From Balneola sp. (lineage in GTDB: Bacteria > Bacteroidota > Rhodothermia > Balneolales > Balneolaceae), in contig RHLJ01000004.1 in the NCBI GenBank assembly GCA_003712055.1, forward strand, positions 124,001 to 188,000: a DNA stretch of 64,000 bases, written 5' to 3'. Shown in pieces: positions 16,831 through 25,499 of the stretch (position 1 is the first letter of the stretch; each line of letters begins with the position of its first letter). The notes beneath the pieces are model-generated. The model was not told the origin of the DNA, did no database searches, and was given only the letters and a program-made list of their open reading frames with translations. The position numbers were made by a program, and so were the translations under genes.

Positions 16831-18054
16831 TTAACGGCGGTCTGTCATATACATTTCGCCGAGTCTTCCTGAGAAATGGCTTTTGGAGGAGTACTTAGAT
16901 TTCAAGCGAGCCACATCTGCAATTCGCTTTTCAGCAAGAATGTTGGATGCCTTATGTGTTGGAGTATTATGGTCCTCAGAATAGCTAAGGATATTCAGGG
17001 TAGTATCATAAATTTTTGCGGTCTGATTCATGGCCTGCTCACGATTATATCCTTCCAGTTCACTGGAAATGTTGATGACTCCACCGGCATTAATTACATA
17101 ATCAGGAGCGTAGATGATTCCACGATCAACAAGCATTTGCCCATGTACGTCTTCATTATCCAGGATATTGTTAGCACCTCCTGCTATTATAGGGCACTTA
17201 AACTGATCCATGGTGTCATCATTAACCACACCACCAAGGGCGCAAGGGGCAAATACATCCACATCCAGTCCATAGATTTCGTCCGGAGAAACAACGGCTC
17301 CGCCTACTTCCTCAGCCAGCTTATTGGCTTTTTCAGCGTAGATGTCGGAAATAAATAATTTAGCGCCCTCATCGGCTGCGCGCTTAGCAAAAAAAGAAGC
17401 CACATTTCCGGCGCCCTGAAGAGCAATCTTTTTCCCTGCCAGAGAATCGTTGCCAAAAGCTTTTTTAGCACAGGCCTTCACTCCCATAAACACTCCATAA
17501 GCAGTGACAGGAGAGGGATTTCCACTTCCACCCAGGGTCTCAGGAATTCCGGTTACATACTTGGTTTCAGAATAAATCCATTCCATATCCTGAACTGTCA
17601 TTCCTACATCTTCTGCAGTAATGTATCGGCCGGCGAGTCCATCTACAAAGCGACCAAATGCCCTAAAGAGTGTTTCATTTTTATCTGTATGAGGATCTCC
17701 AATAATAACTGCTTTACCACCACCAAGGTTTAACCCTGAAATAGCAGATTTATAGGTCATACCTCTCGAGAGGCGAAGTACATCACGCATAGCCTCTTCT
17801 TCCGTTTGATACATCCACATTCGTGTACCGCCAAGAGCGGGGCCCAATGTGGTATTATGGATAGCAATGATCGCCTTGAGCCCAATTTCGGGGTCGGAAC
17901 AAATTACAACTTGCTCATGCTCCATTTCTTGAAGCGTGCTAAAAACAGGGAATTTTTCTTTATCGAGGGAATTCACAGAAGTTTCTCTAACAGGGGTGTC
18001 TAGCATGAAATTTTTATTGATTGGAACCGCTTCCAAAGCTCTCGCTTTATCCAC
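16831..18054 (-). CDS. Leu/Phe/Val (branched-chain amino acid) dehydrogenase
   Basis: A 407-residue NAD-dependent amino acid dehydrogenase that reversibly deaminates branched-chain amino acids. Catalytic region Y-K-S-A-I-S-G-L-N-L-G-G-G-K-A is near 100-117, G-G-T-R-M-W is upstream, and the Rossmann motif G-A-G-N-V-A is near 215. The protein is about 40 residues longer at the N-terminus than a typical leucine dehydrogenase. An internal start at a Met cannot be excluded. It is monocistronic, with its own terminator. Confidence 0.92.
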   Translation of the reverse strand: MDKARALEAVPINKNFMLDTPVRETSVNSLDKEKFPVFSTLQEMEHEQVVICSDPEIGLKAIIAIHNTTLGPALGGTRMWMYQTEEEAMRDVLRLSRGMTYKSAISGLNLGGGKAVIIGDPHTDKNETLFRAFGRFVDGLAGRYITAEDVGMTVQDMEWIYSETKYVTGIPETLGGSGNPSPVTAYGVFMGVKACAKKAFGNDSLAGKKIALQGAGNVASFFAKRAADEGAKLFISDIYAEKANKLAEEVGGAVVSPDEIYGLDVDVFAPCALGGVVNDDTMDQFKCPIIAGGANNILDNEDVHGQMLVDRGIIYAPDYVINAGGVINISSELEGYNREQAMNQTAKIYDTTLNILSYSEDHNTPTHKASNILAEKRIADVARLKSKYSSKSHFSGRLGEMYMTDRR

Positions 18055-18314
18055 TTAATATCCACAAAAATAATACCTCGATTATAATAAGTAAAAAGGG
18101 AAAAGGTTATTAATTGTAATGCGAAAATGGTGCTTGTTAATTATTAAACGCAATAATGCAACAGTTCACGAATTTGGTGATTTAGCAGGGCGCTATGCAA
18201 TGAAAGTTTTCAACATTATTGTATTTTAGAATCGTTGAAAAAAATTTAACACCTGGTGTTACGGTTTGATCGCCGGACAACCTTTTATGTATAAAAGAAA
18301 AAGAAAGGATAACA

Positions 18315-20018
18315 ATGTCATTCCGCTGGGTGTACGCACAGCCGGAGCAGAAGGAACGCGTGCCTGTATTGCAGCAGGCGCTCGGAGTTCCGGAAAAAAT
18401 AGCCCATTTGCTGGCTATTCGTGGCATAGAAAATTATGATGATGCAAAGACTTTTTTCAGACCTACAATAGATCTTCTATATGATCCTTTTTTAATGAAG
18501 GACATGGACAAAGGTGCTGAGCGCCTTGCGTTGGCTATTCGTAAAAGCGAAAAAGTGCTGGTGTATGGAGATTATGATGTTGACGGAACCACAGCAACAG
18601 CATGTCTGTACACCTTTTTGCAGGAATTCGGAGTGGATGCCGATTACTATATCCCTCATCGATTCAAGGAGGGGTACGGGATTAATCCGGAGGGTATTCA
18701 ATACGCCGAAAGTGTAGGGGCCAAACTGATCGTCTCCGTTGATTGCGGCATTACAGCCATCGAAGAAGCAGAAGAAATGAAGGCCAAAGGAATGGAGCTG
18801 ATTATCTGCGATCACCATACCGTAGGTGATTCAATTCCTGATGCCGTAGCTGTACTTGACCCAAAGCGCCCTGATTGTACCTATCCTTTTGATGGCCTGT
18901 CGGGAGCCGGGGTTGGATTCAAGCTGATTCAAGGAACCCTGGAGCGATTAGGCCTTCCAGGTAGCATAGCCAACAAGTTTTTAGACCTGGTGGCGATCTC
19001 TATCGCTTCTGATATCGTGCCTATTATAGACGAGAACCGCATTTTGATGAAAGCCGGACTTCAGATGATTCAGAGCTCTCCCCGCGTGGGAATTAAAGCC
19101 TTGATGGAGCTCATTAAAATGCCAATAGAGGATATTAACACCTCAAAAATTGTGTTTTCTATTGGCCCGAGAATTAACGCGGCCGGTCGAATGGGTGATG
19201 CAAGCGCTGCTGTAAAACTAATGGTGGCCGATTCCTATGAGGAAGCCCGGCTGTTGGCCCATGAGCTAGAGTCCATCAACCTGAAAAGGAGAGATAAGGA
19301 TACTCTTACGATGGAAGAGGCAATGAACCAGATTCATGATGTACTGGATATGGATGAGATCTCTACCCTGGTGTTGTATAAAGAAGATTGGCATCTTGGG
19401 GTTATCGGGATTGTGGCTTCCAGGTTAGTGGATATGTTCCATCGCCCGGCAATCATGCTGAGTAATGTAGAAGGCAAAATCAAAGGCTCGGCCCGAAGTA
19501 TTAAGGGCTTCAATATTTACAATGCACTTAAACAGTGCGAAGATTTACTGGAGCAATTTGGAGGACACGAATTTGCTGCAGGCTTGACTCTTGAAGAAAA
19601 AAACCTTTCTGAATTCCGCCGAAGAGTAAATCAAATTGCATATCAAGGGTTGTCAGAGTCTAATTTTGAGCCAGAAATCTCCATCGACTCCAAGCTCAAT
19701 TTTGCTGAAATAGATATGAAGTTTTGGAAGCTCCTATCCCAGTTTAAACCTTTTGGGCCCTCGAACCTTCGCCCGGTATTTGTTTCAGAAGGCGTGCAGG
19801 TAGTGGGAATTCCTTCAGTGGTAGGTAATGGTCATCTTAAAATGAAAGTGAAGCAAAACGGATCCGGGGTGTTCGATACTATCGGTTTTAATATGCATGA
19901 ATACCTGCCCTCCATTCGTGGCGGCGAAACCTTTGATATTGCTTATGTATTGGAAGAGAATTTCTGGAATGGCCGGCGTACCCTGCAGATACGTTTGAAA
20001 GATATCCATCTTTCTTAA
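18315..20018 (+). CDS. recJ: Single-stranded-DNA-specific 5'-3' exonuclease RecJ
   Basis: A 567-residue DHH-family nuclease in recombination and mismatch repair. Motif I V-Y-G-D-Y-D-V-D-G-T-T is at about 77-87, the D-H-H motif (I-C-D-H-H-T-V-G-D) near 157-165, and the DHHA1 domain motif G-G-H-E-F-A-A-G-L near 415-423. Length is normal. No neighbours appear to be cotranscribed. The 260-bp upstream gap shows no gene. Confidence 0.96.
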   Translation: MSFRWVYAQPEQKERVPVLQQALGVPEKIAHLLAIRGIENYDDAKTFFRPTIDLLYDPFLMKDMDKGAERLALAIRKSEKVLVYGDYDVDGTTATACLYTFLQEFGVDADYYIPHRFKEGYGINPEGIQYAESVGAKLIVSVDCGITAIEEAEEMKAKGMELIICDHHTVGDSIPDAVAVLDPKRPDCTYPFDGLSGAGVGFKLIQGTLERLGLPGSIANKFLDLVAISIASDIVPIIDENRILMKAGLQMIQSSPRVGIKALMELIKMPIEDINTSKIVFSIGPRINAAGRMGDASAAVKLMVADSYEEARLLAHELESINLKRRDKDTLTMEEAMNQIHDVLDMDEISTLVLYKEDWHLGVIGIVASRLVDMFHRPAIMLSNVEGKIKGSARSIKGFNIYNALKQCEDLLEQFGGHEFAAGLTLEEKNLSEFRRRVNQIAYQGLSESNFEPEISIDSKLNFAEIDMKFWKLLSQFKPFGPSNLRPVFVSEGVQVVGIPSVVGNGHLKMKVKQNGSGVFDTIGFNMHEYLPSIRGGETFDIAYVLEENFWNGRRTLQIRLKDIHLS

Positions 20019-20063
20019 ATAACCCAGTTTCGGGATAGGAAACGCTCTTCGAATACCAAAAGG

Positions 20064-20144
20064 GTCATTCCGCGGCGAAAGCCGGAATCTGAAACGGCTA
20101 AACAGGTATACCTTTACAGATCCCAGGTCGGAGCCCGGGATGAC
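20064..20144. repeat. Dispersed intergenic repeat (GTCATTCCG...GGGATGAC variant)
   Basis: Starts with GTCATTCCG and ends with CCCGGGATGAC, enclosing smaller GGCGAAAGCC and CCCAGG...CCCGGG pairs. This is the '-CCG' variant of the family, similar in type to 8458-8506. Confidence 0.65.
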
Positions 20145-20263
20145 TGAAAAGCTTGTTTAAAGGTTCTACTGAAAGTTTCCTATTCAAAAGCAGATTAAAC
20201 AAACAAAGTCCACCTTTGTATTGTATCTAGATATTAAAGGAGGTATCTTTGTCGCCCTTCGGA

Positions 20264-20336
<73 letters not shown>

Positions 20337-20347
20337 CGATAACATTT

Positions 20348-20383
20348 AAACCCTGATTCAAAATTTTGAGTCAGGGTTTTTTT
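20348..20383 (+). terminator. Terminator of tRNA-Phe
   Basis: AAACCCTGA...TCAGGGTTT arms enclose a second inverted pair (TCAAAA/TTTTGA), and a T-run follows. It lies 11 nt behind the tRNA. Confidence 0.9.
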
Positions 20384-20514
20384 GTTAGTGACCAGGCATA
20401 ATGTCTTTACATAGTTAGGCAATAAGCAAAAGCAATTTTGAAGAATTGTATTCATCTTATTTTTAATACACCACATTGCCGTACAAATGAAATTGAACCG
20501 GAGATCACTAAACA

Positions 20515-20709
20515 AACGAATCAAGCAAACTTCAATGGAACGAAGCTTCAAAATGTAAAGCTGCCTGTTCCTCCCACTCGAAGAACAACACCGCATTGTT
20601 CAGCGCATCGAAACTTTTTGCTATTTGCGATGAGTTGAAAGCCCAACTGGAGCAACGAGAGAAAGTGAATGAGCGGTTAGTTAAGGGGCTGATACAGGAA
20701 GAGTTATAG
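20515..20709 (+). pseudogene. Relic of the C-terminus of a type I restriction specificity subunit (HsdS)
   Basis: Three reading frames read in succession give the classic HsdS end. Around 20520-20577 the frame encodes N-G-T-K-L-Q-N-V-K-L-P-V-P-P. After a frameshift it gives E-E-Q-H-R-I-V-Q-R-I-E-T. After another it gives D-E-L-K-A-Q-L-E-Q-R-E-K-V-N-E-R-L-V-K-G-L, ending at TAG 20707-20709. No hsdM or hsdR remains. The fragment lies between tRNA-Phe and the AbiE-like genes, as expected for a decayed integrated island. The rest of 20384-20818 holds no other supported gene. Confidence 0.85.
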
Positions 20710-20770
20710 TTAAAAGAGCTTATTCTATGATTCGGAAATAAGTAACCACGTCTTTTTTGAATACATATTC

Positions 20771-20799
20771 TGTCACAAATATTTACTAAATTTGTGACA
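20771..20799. promoter_or_regulatory. Perfect 10-bp inverted repeat, probable AbiEi operator
   Basis: TGTCACAAAT at 20771-20780 and ATTTGTGACA at 20790-20799 are separated by 9 nt, so the centres lie about two turns apart. The right arm ends 19 nt before the GTG start. AbiEi antitoxins repress their own promoter by binding inverted repeats. Confidence 0.75.
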
Positions 20800-20818
20800 A
20801 GATTTAAATAAAAATTTA

Positions 20819-21424
20819 GTGAAAACAGCTGAAGAACAAATAGTTAAGCGATTAAGAGACTTTAAGCGTGGAAAAATTTTTTTCCCGGAAATGTTTTATG
20901 ACCTCGCAACAAACGAAGCAGTACGCAAGGCTCTTGTCCGGTTAGAGAATGAAGGGATATTGGTTCGGTTGGCTCATGGCATTTACCTTTTCCCAAAAGT
21001 CGATGAACAATTGGGAGTTCTTTATCCCCCCATTGATATTATTGCCAAAGCAGTTGCTAAAAGAGATAAGGCTCAAATAATTCCAACAGGAGCTTATGCC
21101 CTGAATAAGCTGGGCTTATCTACCCAGGTGCCACTTAATGCGGTATATTTAACCGATGGATCCCAGCGGAGTATCAAAGTTGGAAACAGGAAGATTCAAT
21201 TTAAGCGCACGGTTCCTAAAAACCTGGCGGTAAAGGGAACAATCAGTGGCCTGGTGATTCAGGCACTGCGCGAAATAGGAAAGGAAAACACTACCGGGCA
21301 ACAACTAATAAGAATTCAGGATCTTCTGAAGAAAGAAGACATTCAGCTTTTGAAACACGATGCGAAACTGGCTCCTGCATGGATTAGAAAGATCATGTTG
21401 GCTGAAGTGGAAAATGGAGGATAG
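20819..21424 (+). CDS. AbiEi-like antitoxin / DUF6088 winged-helix repressor
   Basis: A 201-residue protein with an N-terminal winged helix (about 1-60; V-R-K-A-L-V-R-L-E-N-E-G-I-L-V-R-L). A C-terminal domain follows, typical of AbiEi/DUF6088 antitoxins of type IV toxin-antitoxin systems. The GTG start is chosen because the upstream inverted repeat fills the promoter and the N-terminus fits the family. The toxin gene follows after 3 nt. Confidence 0.85.
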   Translation: MKTAEEQIVKRLRDFKRGKIFFPEMFYDLATNEAVRKALVRLENEGILVRLAHGIYLFPKVDEQLGVLYPPIDIIAKAVAKRDKAQIIPTGAYALNKLGLSTQVPLNAVYLTDGSQRSIKVGNRKIQFKRTVPKNLAVKGTISGLVIQALREIGKENTTGQQLIRIQDLLKKEDIQLLKHDAKLAPAWIRKIMLAEVENGG

Positions 21425-21427
21425 ACT

Positions 21428-22423
21428 ATGAGTGCGTGGTTTGAATTACCCGATGACCGAAAGAAGCTAATATTTGAACAAACAGGTGCCCGGTTAGGAT
21501 TGCCACCAGCCGCAGTAGAAAAAGACTGGTGGGTTACCCTTACTCTTCAATCTATTTTCGAGCTCCCGTTAGCTGATCGAATTGTATTTAAAGGAGGAAC
21601 TTCATTAAGCAAAGGCTGGAACCTTATTCAGCGATTTTCAGAAGACATCGATCTGGCTATTGATAGAGAGTCATTTGGTTTTGCCGGAAGCTTAGGAAAA
21701 AAGAAAATAACCAAGCTCAGGAAAACGATCCGAAACTTTGTTTTGGAAGAATTCACACCGACTCTGGAAGAGAAACTTAAAGAGAAAGGTGCGGATGTAA
21801 CATTACAAGTAAACCCAAACCCGAATTCAGATGCCGACCCATCCAAAATAGAAATTCAATACCCAGAATTAACAGATAGAGTTTCGTATCTGCCTCCCAG
21901 AGTGTTAGTAGAGCTGAGTGCCCGATCGTTGTTTGAGCCTTTTGAAGGCAGAATAATAGGCCCGATTATTAACCCAATGTTGGATTCTGTGGGATTGAAG
22001 TTCCTTGAATTTGAAGTTCCCTGTGTATTACCACAAAGAACCTTTTTGGAGAAAATATTTCTGCTTCATGAAGAGTTTCAACGGAATGAAGAAGAATTAA
22101 GGGCGGAGAGGCTTAGCAGGCATTTATATGATCTTCACAAAATGATGGATGAGAACCTGGCCACATCTGCTCTACAAGATGAAGAATTATACAAAGGAAT
22201 AATTGCTCATCGGGGGCAATTTACAAGATTAGCCGGCATTGATTATACAAATCATCTTCCGGGCAATGTAAATCTTATTCCTCCTCCAAAAGTAATAGCT
22301 CTTTGGGAAGCAGATTACCGGGCGATGCAGGAGAACATGATTCAAGAGGATTCGGTGTCATTCGGGCAGCTAATGAAGCGAATGGAACAATTAATGGAAA
22401 GAGTGAACGCGATAAAATTTTAG
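21428..22423 (+). CDS. AbiEii-like nucleotidyltransferase toxin
   Basis: A 331-residue member of the DUF1814/AbiEii family. The nucleotidyltransferase signature is V-F-K-G-G-T-S-L-S-K-G-W (about 55-66) followed by F-S-E-D-I-D-L-A-I (about 70-78), the G-S and D-x-D catalytic elements. AbiEii-type toxins block growth, and some relatives act on tRNA acceptor ends. The gene is complete and paired with its antitoxin. The upstream hsdS relic suggests the pair survived decay of a defence island. Confidence 0.88.
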   Translation: MSAWFELPDDRKKLIFEQTGARLGLPPAAVEKDWWVTLTLQSIFELPLADRIVFKGGTSLSKGWNLIQRFSEDIDLAIDRESFGFAGSLGKKKITKLRKTIRNFVLEEFTPTLEEKLKEKGADVTLQVNPNPNSDADPSKIEIQYPELTDRVSYLPPRVLVELSARSLFEPFEGRIIGPIINPMLDSVGLKFLEFEVPCVLPQRTFLEKIFLLHEEFQRNEEELRAERLSRHLYDLHKMMDENLATSALQDEELYKGIIAHRGQFTRLAGIDYTNHLPGNVNLIPPPKVIALWEADYRAMQENMIQEDSVSFGQLMKRMEQLMERVNAIKF

Positions 22424-22441
22424 AATGGCATTTGAACCCCC

Positions 22442-24202
22442 TCAAAACTCCAACCACACTATCGTCTCCCCACAATGGCTCATATCTTCACCGAGATAGG
22501 GATTGGCAATTTCTTCTTGTTCGCTTAGCCAGTAAGCGCCGGCTCCATTATTAGTCATGGGGCAGAACTGTTCGTAATACACCCCCTGAATTTGGAAGTA
22601 TTTAACGGTTTCGATGAGTTGAGCAGACAAGTCTCTAAAAGAGCTTCGTTGCTCTTCAAGAGAAGAGGAACTTAAAATGGATTCTGTACTCGTTTTAAGA
22701 GCTGGGAATTCACTCATCCACTCCATGTGATCTTCACCATCCAACAGCTCCATATCCAAGGCATTAAGAGAACTAAGAACTTGTTGTGCTGATGCAGCTA
22801 CCGCTCCGGGATTTGATTGTACCAGGTTATTTTTAAGCTCCAGGTATTCGGAGATTACTAATACTAACTGATCGCGGAAATCTTCATTTACTTCGGCCAT
22901 TTCCATCATCATCATGTGATGCTCATGTTCAGGTTCAGGTTGTGTTGTATTCGTTTCAGAATTTCTATTCATCATGCTAAGCTTGTCCGCTAGCTGGGCA
23001 GCACTGTCTAATTTGAACGCGCCGTTGGTCACAACAAGTTCTCCTTCTTGCAAACCTTCTATCACGATATAATGATCTCCTACTCGCTCCCCAAGGGTAA
23101 TTTCCCGGGCTGAAAAGGTAGGCTCTGAAGTACCACGTTCCTGCACAAATACTACCGACCTGGTGCCCGTCCAAAGAACAGCAGAAGTGGGGATTAATAG
23201 TTGATCGGCCTCACTTATTTGTGCATTCAAAATTCCTTCTACCAGCATATTTGGTTTTAGTCGGAGGTCTTCGTTATCTGCTTCAACACGGAATTGTAAA
23301 GACCGGGAAGAGTTCTGGATAACAGGATCTATATAATCCACCGTCCCTGAAAAGCTTTGTCCGGGATAAGAGGGGGTGGTGAATTCTAGCTTCTGACCAA
23401 CTTCGAGAACCGATACATTCGACTCAAAGGCATCGAACATCACCCATACCGAGGATAAATCGGCCACCTCATACATCAAGGAGCCTTCCATTACGTGTTT
23501 TTGTCGTTGTACATTTATTTCCTGAACATAACCGGATACTGGGGAAACAATGTCCACACTCTCCATGACCATGTTTTCCGCTTCAATTTCGTCGATGGTA
23601 GCAAGCGGGAGTTCCCAAAGCTCCAGTTTCCTTCGCGCAGATTGATACAGAGTAGGGTTCTGTTCTTTGTATTTAGCAGTCTCAAATAACTCCTGCTGGG
23701 CGGCAATTAACTCGGGTGAGTAAATAGAGGCTACTGGTTCGCCTTCTTCTATATAATCCCCTTTGAAATCCACATATAAATCAATAATTCTGCCGGGAAT
23801 ATGGGAAGAAATAGCAGAACTCTTCCTCTGATTCACGGCTACTTTACCGGGTAGTCGAAGTGTGGAAATTGCAGTGGACTTAATGACCGGAGAGGTTTCG
23901 ATCTCGGCAAGTTGCATGGCAGCCTGGCTCATTACCAAACTATTCGGATCAGCTTCTGAAGAATTATCATCAACTGGAATGAGAGTCATACTACAAATAG
24001 GGCAGTTGCCAGGTTCTGATTGCCGGATTTGAGGGTGCATGCTACACGTGTAGATTATCTCTCCATCCTCATTGGTATGCGCTTCTGCAATATGTTCATC
24101 CAGGCTTTGGGGCTCTGATCCCCCACTAAATAGCAACGCGCCAATCAGGATTCCACTAATACCAACAGCCGCATAAACAATATAAGTTCTTAGGTTTTTC
24201 AT
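22442..24202 (-). CDS. cusB: CusB-type RND periplasmic adaptor with heavy-metal-binding and DUF3347 domains
   Basis: A 586-residue membrane fusion protein. It has an N-terminal anchor (about 8-27), then a heavy-metal-binding motif at 51-77 (Y-T-C-S-M-H-P-Q...C-P-I-C-S-M). A barrel-sandwich/beta-barrel adaptor core follows (about 120-400), then a Met/His-rich linker (H-E-H-H-M-M-M-M). The C-terminal DUF3347-like domain has C-P-M-x-N-N-x2-A-Y-W-L and C-G. It links the CusA pump to the outer-membrane channel and delivers Cu(I)/Ag(I). It is the last gene of the cluster and converges with the abiEii gene. Confidence 0.93.
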   Translation of the reverse strand: MKNLRTYIVYAAVGISGILIGALLFSGGSEPQSLDEHIAEAHTNEDGEIIYTCSMHPQIRQSEPGNCPICSMTLIPVDDNSSEADPNSLVMSQAAMQLAEIETSPVIKSTAISTLRLPGKVAVNQRKSSAISSHIPGRIIDLYVDFKGDYIEEGEPVASIYSPELIAAQQELFETAKYKEQNPTLYQSARRKLELWELPLATIDEIEAENMVMESVDIVSPVSGYVQEINVQRQKHVMEGSLMYEVADLSSVWVMFDAFESNVSVLEVGQKLEFTTPSYPGQSFSGTVDYIDPVIQNSSRSLQFRVEADNEDLRLKPNMLVEGILNAQISEADQLLIPTSAVLWTGTRSVVFVQERGTSEPTFSAREITLGERVGDHYIVIEGLQEGELVVTNGAFKLDSAAQLADKLSMMNRNSETNTTQPEPEHEHHMMMMEMAEVNEDFRDQLVLVISEYLELKNNLVQSNPGAVAASAQQVLSSLNALDMELLDGEDHMEWMSEFPALKTSTESILSSSSLEEQRSSFRDLSAQLIETVKYFQIQGVYYEQFCPMTNNGAGAYWLSEQEEIANPYLGEDMSHCGETIVWLEF

Positions 24203-24212
24203 AATTCTGTGA

Positions 24213-25499
24213 TCAATAGTTAATGTCTTCAGGAGAGGTGTTTTGTTCGCCGCTTAAGTAGCGTAAATAGCTAAAAGCCCGGAACTCATCCGCTTCGGCT
24301 TTTATTCGCTCGAATTGATAAGAAAAAAGTCGTCGCTCAAGCCTTAAAATTTCTTCGAATTGCAGGTTATCGGATACATAGGACTGAAGGAGTACATTCA
24401 CTGCTTGTTCAACCCGGTAAATCTGCTGTTCAGTATAGAGCTCATATCGTCGCCTGGCATCTTCTAAGTCTCTTAATGCCGTATAGAAACTCGTTTCAAG
24501 TTGGTTCTCTAAGTGCATGGTATTGTATTGGGCGGCAGAATGTATAAGCGAGGCTTCTTCTACCTTAGCCTGATATTTCTTTCGGAACAAAGGGACTTTA
24601 ATATTCAACCGAACCACCATAGCATCCTTTCCATTATCGGTTAGGGAAGTAACATCATCTCGTTCTCCAGTGGCTATATAATCCAGCCCTACACCAAAAG
24701 AAAGTCTTCCAACATTTTCGGCGATCTCAATACTCGTTTCGGCAGCACTCTCTCTATACCTCAGCTGATTCAGGTTAGGGTTCCTTGAATGTACCTGTTC
24801 CAGCCAGGCCTCTTCATTGAATGAATCAAAGGAGTGGAGGGATAGGGTATCGGGTGTATTAATGTTCTCGGAAGGATCAACATTTCGAAGTTCATTAAAC
24901 TGAATGACCAACAAGCGCTTATTATCTTCGAGTAGCTGAATTTTGGTTTTCAGATCTTCCTGCTCAATTTGTGCACGAAGCACATCAACCTGAGGTACTA
25001 ACCCGGTTTCATATTTCCTCAAACTGGTATTCACCAGAGTGTTTACGATTTCAAGGTTTTCATTCACCAGATGTATTTGCTCCTGAACAGTATAAAGTTC
25101 TGACCAGAGCACTTCCATATTGTGAAAGATTCGATTTCTTTGTTCCTGGAAAACTTCAAATCGGGCTTTGGCATTTAGTACACTTTTGGTCTCATGATCT
25201 TTAAGTGACCCAAACCAGGGAAACATCTGGGTAGCCGATATCCGCAGGCGTTGAGGGCCAAGCCGGGTTTCTATGGGGCTTACAAAATAAGCGAAGCTCA
25301 AGTCAGGGTCTGGCAAGGAACTTACTTGAGGTGCTTTCTGAAGTGCAGCCTGATATTCATTAAAAGAAGCTCTTAATTCAGGATTATTTCGAGCAGCTTC
25401 TTCCTGGTATTCTTCCAGCGTTTGCCCAAAGGTGCTCATGGGTAACGCACTAAGTAAAAGTAAGATAGATAAGAAAAGGGATGGGGATATCTGTTTCAT
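24213..25499 (-). CDS. TolC/CusC-type outer membrane efflux protein
   Basis: A 428-residue protein with a signal peptide (1-25, ending T-F-G-Q). Two repeated coiled-coil outer-membrane factor domains follow (N-P-E-L-R-A-S-F-N-E-Y near 35, and N-P-N-L-N-Q-L-R-Y near 233). It forms the outer-membrane duct of the tripartite pump. The start overlaps the cusA stop by 4 nt, and the adaptor gene follows after 10 nt. Confidence 0.92.
   Translation of the reverse strand: MKQISPSLFLSILLLLSALPMSTFGQTLEEYQEEAARNNPELRASFNEYQAALQKAPQVSSLPDPDLSFAYFVSPIETRLGPQRLRISATQMFPWFGSLKDHETKSVLNAKARFEVFQEQRNRIFHNMEVLWSELYTVQEQIHLVNENLEIVNTLVNTSLRKYETGLVPQVDVLRAQIEQEDLKTKIQLLEDNKRLLVIQFNELRNVDPSENINTPDTLSLHSFDSFNEEAWLEQVHSRNPNLNQLRYRESAAETSIEIAENVGRLSFGVGLDYIATGERDDVTSLTDNGKDAMVVRLNIKVPLFRKKYQAKVEEASLIHSAAQYNTMHLENQLETSFYTALRDLEDARRRYELYTEQQIYRVEQAVNVLLQSYVSDNLQFEEILRLERRLFSYQFERIKAEADEFRAFSYLRYLSGEQNTSPEDINY

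Noticed and set aside
18182-18427. Minus-strand open frame across the recJ start
   Set aside because: It overlaps the recJ N-terminus and shows no protein features.
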